Counted from the stretch's first letter, positions 42,501 through 50,981 are shown. The stretch: DNA of 64,000 bases from Puia sp963703355 (GCA_963703355.1 OY969813.1:3720001-3784000), one strand, 5' to 3'. The notes: generated by a model not told the origin, from the sequence alone. Numbers and translations: made by a program.

Positions 42501-42774
42501 AAGTGACGCCTATACACAGTACATAAATGAATCCTACCTCGGAGATAATACAATCGTTGATGCTTCGTTTATCCGGCTCAAAAATTTGGCATTGTCCTGG
42601 TCCTTACCCGATTCGTGGAAACAAAAAATCCATTTTCAGCAGGCCAAAATCTATCTGCAGTGCCAAAACTTGCTGACGATCACCCACTACCCTGGAATGG
42701 ATCCCGAAAATCAGAGCATTAATTATCTGCCGCCATTAAAAGTTGTAACGGCAGGTATCCAATTTACACTCTAA
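39517..42774 (+). CDS. SusC/RagA-type TonB-dependent receptor with STN domain
   Basis: 1085 residues, outer membrane. Signal peptide, then an STN domain (about 28-105; VSLEKVFSVIESKTEYRF), a carboxypeptidase-like beta domain (about 112-190, GKITSEKGEALEGVTV-type), the plug (NPLAALEGQVAGLDITQ, YIIDGVPYG, ILKDADATAIYGSRGANGV) and a 22-strand-type barrel ending in QFTL. The STN domain means it also signals to FecR. Imports an oligosaccharide, peptide or other ligand with its SusD partner. The SusD gene starts 9 bp after the stop codon. Confidence 0.95.
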   Translation: MRLYACPIKSCPFLILFFLGSISSLKAQTEERISIKLQNVSLEKVFSVIESKTEYRFVYTEEQLKDSRLISLSENKESVQAILKKCFQDQPVYYSVENKYIIIHRKEEDRKIVLYDLKGRITSEKGEALEGVTVLVKGTNQGTKTSVSGEYILHDLKGNEFLLVSFIGYETQEIFLSDRKNIDIRLKLSYNSLDETVVKGYYNTTIRMNTGNVGTVKSKTIEEQPVSNPLAALEGQVAGLDITQTTGVPGGNFTVQIRGQNSIANGNNPLYIIDGVPYGSSSLSSEATAYSIVNQASPLNYINPAEIERVEILKDADATAIYGSRGANGVILITTKKGSEGTSKIDINLYSGIGTVTRMMPLLNTQQYLAMRHEAFFNDQETPDDNNAYDLTVWDTTRYTNWQKFLIGNQAHLDNAQANISGGSANTQYSLGLGYNKATTVFPGDLGEQKASAFFNITHKSFNQKFKAVFSGSFLSDNNNLIQIDLTPSALYLPPDAPPIYDSAGNLNWGTPSAPFSNPLSLLQRKYLSNANNLIGNMVLEYQLLKGLKLKANAGYTQTFLSENSTLPISAEPPYYGMTTGTSTFATNNIKTWIVEPQIEYQLHMGVQHFSALVGTTFQQSVQQGQTLYGTGYTNDGLLENIAGASDITVIESHYTQYRYDAFFGRLNYDWQSKYLVNLTGRRDGSSRFGPGKQFANFGAVGLGWIFSKEAFINQNLSFLSFGKIRGSYGITGNDQIGDYQYLSTYNATSYPYQQSAGLYPAQLSNPDYSWETNKKSELAIELGFLKDRILFSLSGYRNISSNQLVGYSLPLITGFSSVVANLPATVLNSGTEWELQTINMNGKKFTWTSSINLTIPHNKLLSYPNLAGSPYANFYVVGKSLYTKQLYHSTGVNPQTGVYTFQDVDNDGQISYPNDLTSYKQIAKSYYGGFQNNFSFKGWQLNIFFQFVKQTGFNYQSTTYLAPGMISNQPVLVLNRWQNKGDQSPVQKFTQDAGSDAYTQYINESYLGDNTIVDASFIRLKNLALSWSLPDSWKQKIHFQQAKIYLQCQNLLTITHYPGMDPENQSINYLPPLKVVTAGIQFTL

Positions 42775-42783
42775 ATCTTGACC

Positions 42784-44199
42784 ATGAAACTGAATCACCA
42801 AATAAAAAAGAAAATTAATATTTTGTTTAGTCCGATCATTCTGGGGTTGTTGTTTATGTCTGGTGGATGCAAAAAATTTGTTCAGGTCGATCCACCCAGG
42901 ACCCAGCTCGTAAACAGCGTTGTGTTCAATAATGATGCGTCAGCGACTGCTGCGATCACCGGAATTTATGGAAACATGATCCAGGATCAGCATTTTGCGA
43001 GTATCAATACAACCTACTATGCAGGTATGTCTGCAGATGAGATGGTGGATTATTCCAATCTTGCGGCCAATGTTCAGATTTACGATAATACAATTGATCC
43101 CACCAATACGAATACGCTGACTTTATGGGCAGATGCTTACCAGTATATCTATGCTGCGAATGCGGTTATCGAAGGGCTGCAGCATTCCACTACGGTCAGT
43201 TATTCCTTTAAACAGGAGCTTACGGGCGAAGCTTTATTCATTCGTGCATTTTGTACATTTTACCTGGTTAATTTGTTTGGTGATATTCCGCTGATTACTT
43301 CGACGAATTACCAAACCAATGCAATGGCTGTCAGGACTCCTGTTTCAGAAGTTTATCCTCAAATTATTTCGGATTTAAAAGGTGCTCAAAGTAGTTTGTC
43401 CACTGATTTTTCTTTAGCGAATGGTGAAAGGATCAGGCCGACCAGCTGGGCGGCGACATCTCTGCTTGCACGTGTCTATTTGTATACGCAGGATTGGCCG
43501 GATGCCGAAGCCGAGGCATCGTCTGTTTTAAATAATACCAGTTTGTTTGGTTTGGTCTCCGATCCTGACAGTGTATTTCTTGCCAACAGTACGGAGGCAA
43601 TCTGGCAGCTGCAGCCTGTAGTTGCAGGATATGATACCTGGGAAGGAAATGTATTCATCCTGACTGCCAATCCTTCGGGTCTTTCTCTTGGTGTCGCACT
43701 CAGTAATGAACTCGTACAGGCTTTTGAACCAGGTGATCTGAGGTATTCAGACTGGGTAAATAATTTTACGGATCCAGTCAGCAATCAGGTTTATTACTTC
43801 CCATTTAAATATAAAGTTAAAACCACTTTTGATATTACTGAATATTATATGATGCTCCGTTTGGGAGAACAATACCTTATTCGGTCGGAAGCAAGAGCTG
43901 AACAAAATAATTTGAACGGTGCACTGGCAGATTTGAATATTATCCGTTCCCGTGCCGGATTGCCGGCAAGTTCGGCAGCTGACCAAAACACGGTACTATC
44001 TGCCATAGAGCAGGAAAGAAGAGTTGAACTATTTGCGGAGTGGGGTCACAGGTGGATGGATTTAAAACGAACCGGTCAGGCTTCGTCTGTCTTAACTCCG
44101 GTTAAACCCGAATGGAAATCTACCGATGTCCTGTATCCCGTTCCGCAGTCCGAAAGACAAAATGATCCGAACCTCACCCAAAATCCCGGATACAATTAA
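42784..44199 (+). CDS. SusD/RagB-family outer-membrane lipoprotein
   Basis: 471 residues from ATG 42784; an in-frame TTG 6 bp earlier is less likely. Lipobox MSGGC, then the helical TPR-rich SusD fold (FVQVDPPRTQLVN, ALFIRAFCTFYLVNLFGDIP, DLNIIRSRAGL, AEWGHRWMDLKRTGQA). It binds the ligand over the SusC barrel. The adjacent genes are not glycan-degrading enzymes, so the substrate may be a peptide or siderophore-like compound rather than a glycan. Confidence 0.95.
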   Translation: MKLNHQIKKKINILFSPIILGLLFMSGGCKKFVQVDPPRTQLVNSVVFNNDASATAAITGIYGNMIQDQHFASINTTYYAGMSADEMVDYSNLAANVQIYDNTIDPTNTNTLTLWADAYQYIYAANAVIEGLQHSTTVSYSFKQELTGEALFIRAFCTFYLVNLFGDIPLITSTNYQTNAMAVRTPVSEVYPQIISDLKGAQSSLSTDFSLANGERIRPTSWAATSLLARVYLYTQDWPDAEAEASSVLNNTSLFGLVSDPDSVFLANSTEAIWQLQPVVAGYDTWEGNVFILTANPSGLSLGVALSNELVQAFEPGDLRYSDWVNNFTDPVSNQVYYFPFKYKVKTTFDITEYYMMLRLGEQYLIRSEARAEQNNLNGALADLNIIRSRAGLPASSAADQNTVLSAIEQERRVELFAEWGHRWMDLKRTGQASSVLTPVKPEWKSTDVLYPVPQSERQNDPNLTQNPGYN

Positions 44200-44225
44200 T
44201 TAAATCTTTTAAATAAAAAATTATT

Positions 44226-45545
44226 ATGAATTCCAAATTCTTAAGTGGCTTGTTATGTTCAGTGGTATTACTAACTGCACAATTAACCCTCGGTGATTCC
44301 ATATCAGATTCTTTACTTCATGTAGGGGACCATGTCCCACAAAATATTCGCCTCAGATTATTACACTATAACAAAAAATCAGCCCCTTTAAGCGAGTTTC
44401 GCAGCAAATTGCTGATTCTTGATTTTTGGAATACCTACTGCGGTGCCTGCTATAAAGCCTTTCCCAAGATAGAAGCGATTCAAAAACATTTTTCGGAACA
44501 AATGAAGATACTTCTGGTCACAGATCAAACGGATTCCATGGTGTTAAAATACTTTGGACTTAGAAAAAAGGCTGGTGCATTTGTACCTGTTTCCCCTATA
44601 GTGTATCATGAACGTCGGCTGGAAGAATTATTTGATCACAGTATCGAACCACATGAAGTTTGGATTGATGAAACGGGTGAAGTGATTCAAATCACCAGCG
44701 ATGAAGCTGTTACAATGGAAAATATTCAATGCGTGTTAGGTAAAAGAGAGTGCATCATCCCACAAAAAAATGACATTGCTGAAAAATATGATGGATCAGA
44801 ACCACTTTTTAAAAATGGCAATGGCGGTGATGGCAAAGAATTGATTTATCATTCTGTAATTTCTCATCATATAGAAGGTTTAGGAGGTATAGGTGGGTAT
44901 CATAGTGTTCTTAATAAACCATATGGCGCTGATTTATTTGGAATTTTGGCGATAAATCTACCTATCATCGGATTATATCAAATGGCATACGATACAGACA
45001 ACTTCGATCCTATGGGTTTTGGTCAGTTCGGTTTAAGCAGAAACAGGGTGATATTTGATTTAAAAGATAGTTCTAAATATACTGGTTATATCAATGGGGT
45101 AATGAAAAATGAAAATTTGTACTGTTATGACCTTGTTATTCCGAACACCACGAGAGAAGAATTGAAAAAAATGATGAGGTCGGATCTGGACAGATTTTTT
45201 GGACTCAAAGCCAGTCTTGAAAAAAGAACAAGAAAATGTCTGGTTTTAAAAATAGCGGATACATCCCTTATTAGTACCGACGGAAGAGATTCAACTTTTT
45301 ATGACTTCGAAGATTTTTCCATCTATTGTCATAAAACACCCATTAATAAACTTTTGGCCTGGTTGACTTGCCGCTATATCTATCCTTATCCTATTATAAA
45401 CGAGACGGGTATTAAGGGCTCAATAGACATGAAATTTGAAGGAGACATTTCAAACTACGAAGCCGTTGCATCGGCGATCAAAAAATACAAGATGGAATTT
45501 GTAGTGGAAGACCGGGATATTGATGTTTTGGTTCTGAAAGATTGA
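44226..45545 (+). CDS. TlpA-like thioredoxin protein with DUF3738-type C-terminus
   Basis: 439 residues, exported. After the signal peptide, a thioredoxin-like domain with the redox motif CGAC (LDFWNTYCGACYKAFPKIEA) at about residues 68-90, then a C-terminal half with the features of DUF3738/TIGR03435 proteins (LYCYDLVIPN, DRFFGLKASLEKRTRK, ETGIKGSIDMKFEGD, VLVLKD). Such proteins are commonly downstream of SusCD pairs in Chitinophagaceae. 26 bp after SusD; same operon. May reduce or bind imported material. Confidence 0.8.
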   Translation: MNSKFLSGLLCSVVLLTAQLTLGDSISDSLLHVGDHVPQNIRLRLLHYNKKSAPLSEFRSKLLILDFWNTYCGACYKAFPKIEAIQKHFSEQMKILLVTDQTDSMVLKYFGLRKKAGAFVPVSPIVYHERRLEELFDHSIEPHEVWIDETGEVIQITSDEAVTMENIQCVLGKRECIIPQKNDIAEKYDGSEPLFKNGNGGDGKELIYHSVISHHIEGLGGIGGYHSVLNKPYGADLFGILAINLPIIGLYQMAYDTDNFDPMGFGQFGLSRNRVIFDLKDSSKYTGYINGVMKNENLYCYDLVIPNTTREELKKMMRSDLDRFFGLKASLEKRTRKCLVLKIADTSLISTDGRDSTFYDFEDFSIYCHKTPINKLLAWLTCRYIYPYPIINETGIKGSIDMKFEGDISNYEAVASAIKKYKMEFVVEDRDIDVLVLKD

Positions 45546-45560
45546 CATTTCTCAAGTTAA

Positions 45561-46625
45561 CTATTGAATAAATTTGACAGGACATAGATAACGAACTATA
45601 AAAGGTCCCTGTAAGGCTATCAGTGCATTTTCCATAACAATAAAATCCCGGATTTTGTAACCATCAAAAGGGGGGATATAAAAACTGTGTTGATAGTGTC
45701 CATTCTCGAGAGAATAAATATCGATTATAGAAGATTTACTAAAACTCTGTCTGTTTTCATTGTCAGCCAATAATCCGGAATTGATATACAAATATCCCTG
45801 ATAAACTGCAACGTGCTGATTGATGATAACCGGCGGACTTGCAAAAGTAATCAACTGGCTGCCGGATGATTTTTTGATGTTTAATTTCGTCCGGGTATTG
45901 GTATCAATGGTGTTTTCGCGAAAACGTAATTGGATATTGGTATCCATTACTATGAACTGGTTTCGATAAAAATAGACATATACGATCTGGTCAGTGTAGC
46001 GATCATATTTTAAAATTCCATCGGTTGAAAAAAAGCCATTTTCCTGTTTTTCCAGAATGCGATTTGTAATAAATTCCTTAGAAAAATTATTAAATTTCGA
46101 AATCGTATTTTCTTTAAAGGAAGTATCGATCGTTCTGAAGATCAGGGATCCCGCGTGTACGGGAATAGATATAGTAAATCTTTGAGGAATATGAGTAGCT
46201 CTTATTACTGATAAATGCTTATTTTTTAATTCATATTCAAAAACCGTCGAGTCCTGACCTGAAGATGAAAATATGAAGTTTGAATCTACAGAATTGATGA
46301 GTAAGGAATTCGAAAATGGAACACTTAAGTTTAATTCATGAACGTTCAATAAATCAGTGTCAAATTGTAGAATCCGGGAACTTTTCTGTAAATCACCAAC
46401 ATATATATTAAATTGATCACTGCCCGCAAAATAATATGTTGAAGAATTCAGATTTTTAAAATGGCCAGCCATGAGTTCCAGGTTCTTGTCGATTTTTCGG
46501 CTAAAGCCGTTACGAATAATATTGGGAGCATCCGCTATTTTATATAAAAACAGTATTAAACAAACACTAAGAACGGAACACAGTATCAATGATAATAGAC
46601 GCCAATAAAAAACTGATTTTATCAT
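45561..46625 (-). CDS. Membrane-anchored exported protein, possible beta-propeller
   Basis: 354 residues. One N-terminal membrane helix (YWRLLSLILCSVLSVCLILFLY) then a beta-rich mature part with repeated short strands such as YFAGSDQFNIYVGDL and VYFYRNQFIVMDTN, which suggest a propeller. Family not recognised, though similar proteins sit with MauE and Cys-rich peptide genes in Bacteroidota. Last gene of the AraC/MauE/peptide set. Confidence 0.6.
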   Translation of the reverse strand: MIKSVFYWRLLSLILCSVLSVCLILFLYKIADAPNIIRNGFSRKIDKNLELMAGHFKNLNSSTYYFAGSDQFNIYVGDLQKSSRILQFDTDLLNVHELNLSVPFSNSLLINSVDSNFIFSSSGQDSTVFEYELKNKHLSVIRATHIPQRFTISIPVHAGSLIFRTIDTSFKENTISKFNNFSKEFITNRILEKQENGFFSTDGILKYDRYTDQIVYVYFYRNQFIVMDTNIQLRFRENTIDTNTRTKLNIKKSSGSQLITFASPPVIINQHVAVYQGYLYINSGLLADNENRQSFSKSSIIDIYSLENGHYQHSFYIPPFDGYKIRDFIVMENALIALQGPFIVRYLCPVKFIQ

Positions 46626-46715
46626 ATAGAGGACAGAGAAAGGTTGATACGATATTTCAGATTAGAAGTCAAGGAAGTAAAATAAACCGGAGACATTCTC
46701 CGGTTTACAGATGAC

Positions 46716-46931
46716 TCATGGGGCCATATTAAAAATGCTACCGGTACATGTCTCAAATTGATAACCACAAAAAGTGTTACCACCCGGACAATTTCTGGTA
46801 AGCGGGCATGACGTTGTTCCTCCATAATTTCTCACTACATAGGGAGCTGATGCGCTCAAAGCAGAAGGAATTAACGCGGATCCGATGGCAAGTAGTGCCG
46901 CAAATCCCATAAAAAGACTTCTTTTTTTCAT
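46716..46931 (-). CDS. Small secreted Cys-rich peptide (DUF6520-like)
   Basis: 71 residues. Signal peptide MKKRSLFMGFAALLAIGSA, cleaved near ALSA, leaves a mature piece with four Cys (SCPLTRNCPGG, FCGY, CTGSIF). Resembles small Chitinophagaceae peptides (DUF6520 or NVEALA type) that accompany MauE-like genes. Possibly oxidised by the MauE partner. Confidence 0.65.
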   Translation of the reverse strand: MKKRSLFMGFAALLAIGSALIPSALSASAPYVVRNYGGTTSCPLTRNCPGGNTFCGYQFETCTGSIFNMAP

Positions 46932-46997
46932 AATAGACTTTTTTAAGTTTTGAAAATAAGCTTACTCTTTTCTGCAGGTTTTCAGCTTCCCCTGTCT

Positions 46998-47483
46998 TTA
47001 TTGCAATAAAAAATGTTTACTCGTACCCGGGGGTGACAAGAAAATCCCCATCGCAGTCAATAAAATAAATATGCTATTGAATATGATATGTGTATCCCAA
47101 TTTAAATTCTGTAAAACGCCTCCGCAGGTGCACGGAATGAAAAAACTGAATTTAAGGATGGCGATCAGGTACGCTGTAAATATCACCAGCATTGAATAGG
47201 CAGCATATAAGCCCGGAAGACGAAAATGTTTCGTTGCCAGTAAGCCGGCAATCCCCAATTCGAGTCCGGGAATTCCCCAGGCCACCAGCGAAGTAAACTT
47301 TGTTAATAAGGGTGACTTACCAAGTTCAACACCGAAATTCTCATGATCAACAATCTTGCTAACGGATGCATATACGAAAAGGAAAACTAGCAGACCGGAT
47401 ACAATATCCGGGAAATAATTTCTAAAAAATTTAATTGTCCGCATGAACGCCGTGATTGGATACAAAGTTGTATTGTCATCCAA
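46998..47483 (-). CDS. MauE/DoxX-like redox membrane protein
   Basis: 161 residues with four transmembrane helices (DIVSGLLVFLFVYASV, GIPGLELGIAGLLA, YSMLVIFTAYLIAIL, HIIFNSIFILLTAMGIFL) and a Cys pair in FIPCTCGGVLQNL. These match MauE-like proteins that pass reducing or oxidising power across the membrane. 66 bp upstream of the Cys-rich peptide gene, its likely client. Confidence 0.8.
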   Translation of the reverse strand: MDDNTTLYPITAFMRTIKFFRNYFPDIVSGLLVFLFVYASVSKIVDHENFGVELGKSPLLTKFTSLVAWGIPGLELGIAGLLATKHFRLPGLYAAYSMLVIFTAYLIAILKFSFFIPCTCGGVLQNLNWDTHIIFNSIFILLTAMGIFLSPPGTSKHFLLQ

Positions 47484-47523
47484 TCAGGAACCAAATAAAT
47501 GGTATTGGCAATCGGAAATATAA

Positions 47524-48498
47524 TTATTTATTTTTTTGAATCCGGCTGGGAGGATAGCCGAAGTATTCGCTGAATTTAGTGATAAAACTTGTAGCGCGGT
47601 CGTAACCTACCATAGATGCAATCGTCTTTATGTTCAGGTTGGATTCTTTTAAAAGACGACGGCTTTCCTTCATCCGCTGATCCAGATGAAATTCGAAAAT
47701 TCCTTTATGGAATTCCTGTTTAAAGGCCATTTTCAAAGTCATGGTATTCATACCCATTTCCCTTGCAAGTTTGGATATCGGAAATCTGGAGTTTGGAAAA
47801 AGCTTCATACGTTCTGCTATCCTGAAAAGTAAATCTTTTTCATCGTTGCCAAGTTTTACTTTAGGCTCCTCCGCTTTGGATGCTTCTGCCATCAATACCA
47901 ACAAATATTCTCTGACTCTGTCTTCAAAGAGTTCGTCATTGATCCCGGGTAAAAAATGAGAATGCAAAATATCATGAACGATTCCTAATGCCTTTTCAGT
48001 TGCGGTAAGTTGTGAGCAAAGAACGGAGGCTGATGAATCTAAAACGGTTTCCTGAAATGTTTTAGCAATTTTTGGGAAATAGAGTAGAATCTGGGAAAGC
48101 ATTTCCGGAGAACAGCTGATTTCCAGCAAATGATACTCCCGACCACCCTTAAACTCAGCAAGAATTATATCAGAACCATAATGTAAAAAGCTAAACTGAC
48201 CTTCTTTGAGATTGAAAGTCCCCATTTCACTCATAGTGGATTTGAAATTATTTTTCAGCGCAAGAATGGGTCCGATGGCAAAGACAGGTGGTCGTAGGAT
48301 ACTTCTCACTAAATGAAGAAACTTAAAAATACTAAGCTGAATCGAAAAATCCGACTGACTGAAATTTTGAAGGACCACTAAACCGGAAGCTGACTTCGCA
48401 AATGATGCAATGGCACCCTGTAAAATGATGCCACGATATCCATCTGGTAATCCATTCTGAAAATATTCATTATCACGAAGATCAAAGACGGTTTGCAT
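47524..48498 (-). CDS. AraC-family regulator
   Basis: 324 residues. C-terminal double helix-turn-helix at about 220-320 with FPISKLAREMGMNTMTLKMAFKQEF and LNIKTIASMVGYDRATSFITKFSEYFGYPPSRIQK (in parts). The N-terminal ligand-sensing part is unassigned. The start of the MauE set follows 40 bp after, so it probably controls that operon. Confidence 0.9.
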   Translation of the reverse strand: MQTVFDLRDNEYFQNGLPDGYRGIILQGAIASFAKSASGLVVLQNFSQSDFSIQLSIFKFLHLVRSILRPPVFAIGPILALKNNFKSTMSEMGTFNLKEGQFSFLHYGSDIILAEFKGGREYHLLEISCSPEMLSQILLYFPKIAKTFQETVLDSSASVLCSQLTATEKALGIVHDILHSHFLPGINDELFEDRVREYLLVLMAEASKAEEPKVKLGNDEKDLLFRIAERMKLFPNSRFPISKLAREMGMNTMTLKMAFKQEFHKGIFEFHLDQRMKESRRLLKESNLNIKTIASMVGYDRATSFITKFSEYFGYPPSRIQKNK

Positions 48499-48993
48499 AG
48501 TTTCAAAGATAATATTTTATAAAAAATGAATTATTACTCTAATTTATTTACGTGTTTAAAAATGAATATAAAAGCCTGGCTGCTTGTTTTCATTCAACCC
48601 TAGCCAATCCTTCATTAGTCCTGTTGTCATGATACCTAATGAGAAAAAATCTAGTAATCAATTTTTTAAATTACAATAAATCATCGTACGCTTTAAAAGC
48701 GTCGATGGGTTGTACCGAAGGATTCGAAAGTGAATCTACTGAATCAACTGAAGGTTCAGATGTCGATAATATCCATCAAATTGTAGTAAAATAAAAGATA
48801 AAAGAGATGTCAGATAGGAACTGATCAGGTCAATATCCAGTTTAAAAAGCTTAAGATGGGTGGTGTAAACTGGCTGAAGCACACAGTAGAAATGCGTAGC
48901 CAGCTCATTTAATTCGGCACTCTTGTAGTAATCAAGACCGTCGTAAAACGGAGAGGGCGTATTTCGGCTGCCATTGAGAAGTAAGGAGACTTT
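48499..48993. other. 495-bp region between AraC and sigma genes
   Basis: Contains a possible 51-codon gene at 48639-48794 (listed separately). The remaining 200 bp to 48993 shows no gene or hairpin that I can support. Confidence 0.5.
48639..48794 (+). CDS. Possible 51-residue peptide, Ser/Thr/Glu-rich
   Basis: ATG AGA AAA AAT runs to a TAA at 48792-48794. The peptide begins MRKNLVINFLNYNKSS, then ASMGCTEGFESESTESTEGS and DVDNIHQIVVK. The N-terminal half is basic and the C-terminal half has one Cys and many Ser/Thr/Glu, a layout seen in some ribosomal-peptide precursors. No modification enzymes are nearby and no binding site is obvious. Not recognised. Confidence 0.3.
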   Translation: MRKNLVINFLNYNKSSYALKASMGCTEGFESESTESTEGSDVDNIHQIVVK

Positions 48994-49611
48994 TCAGATA
49001 TTAGTAATCATTATCCAGGCAAGGAGCCCCTCCAGTGCCTTTTGAAGAATATGAATTCCTCTGAACTTGTGGGTATTTGCGGTACCAACAGAGATCTTTA
49101 ATTCCTCCGCAATTTCAGATATTTTCTTTCCCTCAATAAAATGAAGAGTGAAGACTTTCCTGCATTGCTTGGGGAGTTTTTCCATCGCTGAATATATGTT
49201 TGCTATCATTTCACCGTAAATCAAAGTCTCCAGAGTCGTTTTTTCATTTTCTTCTTTTAACATGGATATCATAGTGGCTGTTTCATGAACCCTGGTTTCC
49301 TGTTTATTCTTTCGTATCCATGAAAAGCTCCGGTTACGGGCAATAGTATAGAGGTACGATTTCAGCGAGTTGACTTCCGACAGAGATTTTCGTTTGTTCC
49401 AAATTGTTATGAAACTGTCTTCGGCGATGTCCTCGGCGGCAGCCTGATTATCAGTAATACGGAAGGAAAATAATACAAGTGATGGGTAGAATTCGAGGAA
49501 GAATTTTGAAAACTCGGAGTTACTCTCAAAGGGATGTTTCGTTGCCATTTTATTAGAATTAGCAGCGATTCCTCCATTAATTAGGAATTCCTTTAAGTCT
49601 TTGTGATTCAT
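48994..49611 (-). CDS. ECF-family RNA polymerase sigma factor
   Basis: 205 residues. Sigma region 2 (about 25-95: FLEFYPSLVLFSFRITDNQAAAEDIAEDSFITIWNK in parts, LKSYLYTIARNRSFSWIRK) and region 4 (about 135-195: LPKQCRKVFTLHFIEGKKISEIAEELKIS). A C-terminal membrane-like or hydrophobic end is short. It has no adjacent anti-sigma gene. The orphan FecR at 38261 could be its partner, though FecR/SusC loci normally carry the sigma gene next door. A strong inverted repeat lies before the start codon. Confidence 0.9.
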   Translation of the reverse strand: MNHKDLKEFLINGGIAANSNKMATKHPFESNSEFSKFFLEFYPSLVLFSFRITDNQAAAEDIAEDSFITIWNKRKSLSEVNSLKSYLYTIARNRSFSWIRKNKQETRVHETATMISMLKEENEKTTLETLIYGEMIANIYSAMEKLPKQCRKVFTLHFIEGKKISEIAEELKISVGTANTHKFRGIHILQKALEGLLAWIMITNI

Positions 49612-49617
49612 TTAAAA

Positions 49618-49689
49618 AAAACGTGGGACATCACTTACCGCAACTGAGGTCGTAGGAGACCTTACCACGAATAAGTGAGCCCACGTTTT
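49618..49689. promoter_or_regulatory. Nested inverted repeats before the sigma gene
   Basis: AAAACGTGGG (49618) and CCCACGTTTT (49680) form a 10-bp perfect outer stem. Inside are CACTTA/TAAGTG and AGGTC/GACCT, giving a three-layer hairpin. A further diverged mirror copy (TTACCACGA / TCGTGGTAA) lies at about 49663-49731. Starts 7 bp upstream of the sigma ATG on the minus strand, so a leader hairpin, attenuator or operator is likely. Confidence 0.6.
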
Positions 49690-49871
49690 ACCGTGAGCTC
49701 TTCACTTATTGCCTCGTGGTAATTGAAATTCCTACGTTCCAGTTACGAGACTCAAAGCGAATGCTTCAAATAATTTTATGAAGAATCGCAAATTTCAAAT
49801 AGCAAGTTAATAAATATTCATATACCTGTATATGAAGCATAAAATAAACCTTTCTGTTCCTTGCAGGAGGA

Positions 49872-50114
49872 ATGCCAGTAAAAAGTCAAAAGAAAAAAAT
49901 TGATCAATTTATCGTTTCTCAGGTAAGAAAACGAAGGAACGATCAAGGCCTCACCCAGGAAGACCTGGCTGTTCATTTAAACCTTTCTACAGGATTTATA
50001 GGACATATCGAAAGCCCAAATACCAGGGCAAAATATAATTTTGAACATCTGAATGAACTGGCCAAATTATTTAAATGTTCTCCGCGGGATTTTTTACCTG
50101 AAAAAGCCATTTAG
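49872..50114 (+). CDS. Small XRE-family regulator
   Basis: 80 residues. Helix-turn-helix of Cro/C1 type: VRKRRNDQGLTQEDLAVHLNLSTGFIGHIESP at about 18-50. GCAGGAGGAATG provides a strong start. The direct repeats at 50157-50226 downstream are possible operators. Confidence 0.85.
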   Translation: MPVKSQKKKIDQFIVSQVRKRRNDQGLTQEDLAVHLNLSTGFIGHIESPNTRAKYNFEHLNELAKLFKCSPRDFLPEKAI

Positions 50115-50156
50115 TCCTTGAATATTCTCTTAACTGACTAAAACGAGTATAGCCAT

Positions 50157-50226
50157 CCCTTGTCAGGCCCTTGTCATACAGGAGAAGGGTCCCTATAAGG
50201 TTCCTATATTCTTCCTGTAAGGTTCC
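50157..50226. promoter_or_regulatory. Two pairs of phased direct repeats upstream of 50268
   Basis: CCCTTGTCA at 50157-50165 and 50168-50176 (11-bp period). TAAGGTTCC at 50196-50204 and 50218-50226 (22-bp period). Spacing of one and two helical turns is typical of regulator binding on one face of DNA. The gene at 50268 follows. Confidence 0.5.
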
Positions 50227-50267
50227 GGCGGATTTGCAGAATTTTATTATTTTGAAGAGAAATTCTC

Positions 50268-50963
50268 ATGACTTCCAGGAAGAAATTGCACAAGAATCCA
50301 GCCGAAAAAGTAGTTGTGAAAAGCAGAGCCTATGGGGTACATGAACGCGCTCCAAGGGGTTCAAAATCCAAAGCCGTTTTAAACAAGGCGATGAAGGCTC
50401 ACGGCAAACGTCTTCGTAACAGTACCGCTCCGGCCAAACTAATCATGGATGCACTGCAGCCCTTTCGGGAAAACTTTAAAGGCGGGATGCTCTGGCAAAG
50501 ATTGGTAAAACATTTTGCCGCTCAGGCAAAAAAAGGTGAACCCTACAGTGTTGCCGGAATCGAGCATTGGGATTTCAATACTCAATACCTGACGAGCAGG
50601 ATCATGGGAGTCAGCGATAAAATAAAGGCAGATGATGATTTTTCGAGTCTGGAAGTGAGTCTCAATTATGAATTCAGCAAGCGCTTCCTGGAAAGGAAAT
50701 CAGATATCACGGCGTTTCGCGTCACACTTGTTTTTCTATTTCCTGATTTCAAAAACAACAGAATTAAAACGATTCCATTCGTTCTGCCTGATAAATTATT
50801 AAGTGATGACTCGCTCTGTTCTTTTATAGTGGATGTCCCGCGCCGTGCCAATTCATATCTCTGTTGTTTTAAAGCGGAGGCCTGCAGTAATGGTGAAATT
50901 CAACAAAATACAGGAAACGCCCGGATAGCCATGTGCCTTATTGCGTCAGGTATAAGAGTTTGA
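50268..50963 (+). CDS. Uncharacterised basic protein, 231 residues
   Basis: A basic N-terminus (SRKKLHKNPAEKVVVKSR, RAPRGSKSKAVLNKAMKAHGKRLR) then mixed alpha/beta. The region GGMLWQRLVKHFAAQAKKG with the following EHWDFNTQYLTSR reads like a conserved block. No named family is recalled; perhaps nucleic-acid binding by charge. It lies 153 bp after the XRE gene, which may regulate it through the phased repeats. Confidence 0.6.
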   Translation: MTSRKKLHKNPAEKVVVKSRAYGVHERAPRGSKSKAVLNKAMKAHGKRLRNSTAPAKLIMDALQPFRENFKGGMLWQRLVKHFAAQAKKGEPYSVAGIEHWDFNTQYLTSRIMGVSDKIKADDDFSSLEVSLNYEFSKRFLERKSDITAFRVTLVFLFPDFKNNRIKTIPFVLPDKLLSDDSLCSFIVDVPRRANSYLCCFKAEACSNGEIQQNTGNARIAMCLIASGIRV

Positions 50964-50981
50964 ATAGAATACCCCGCGGTA

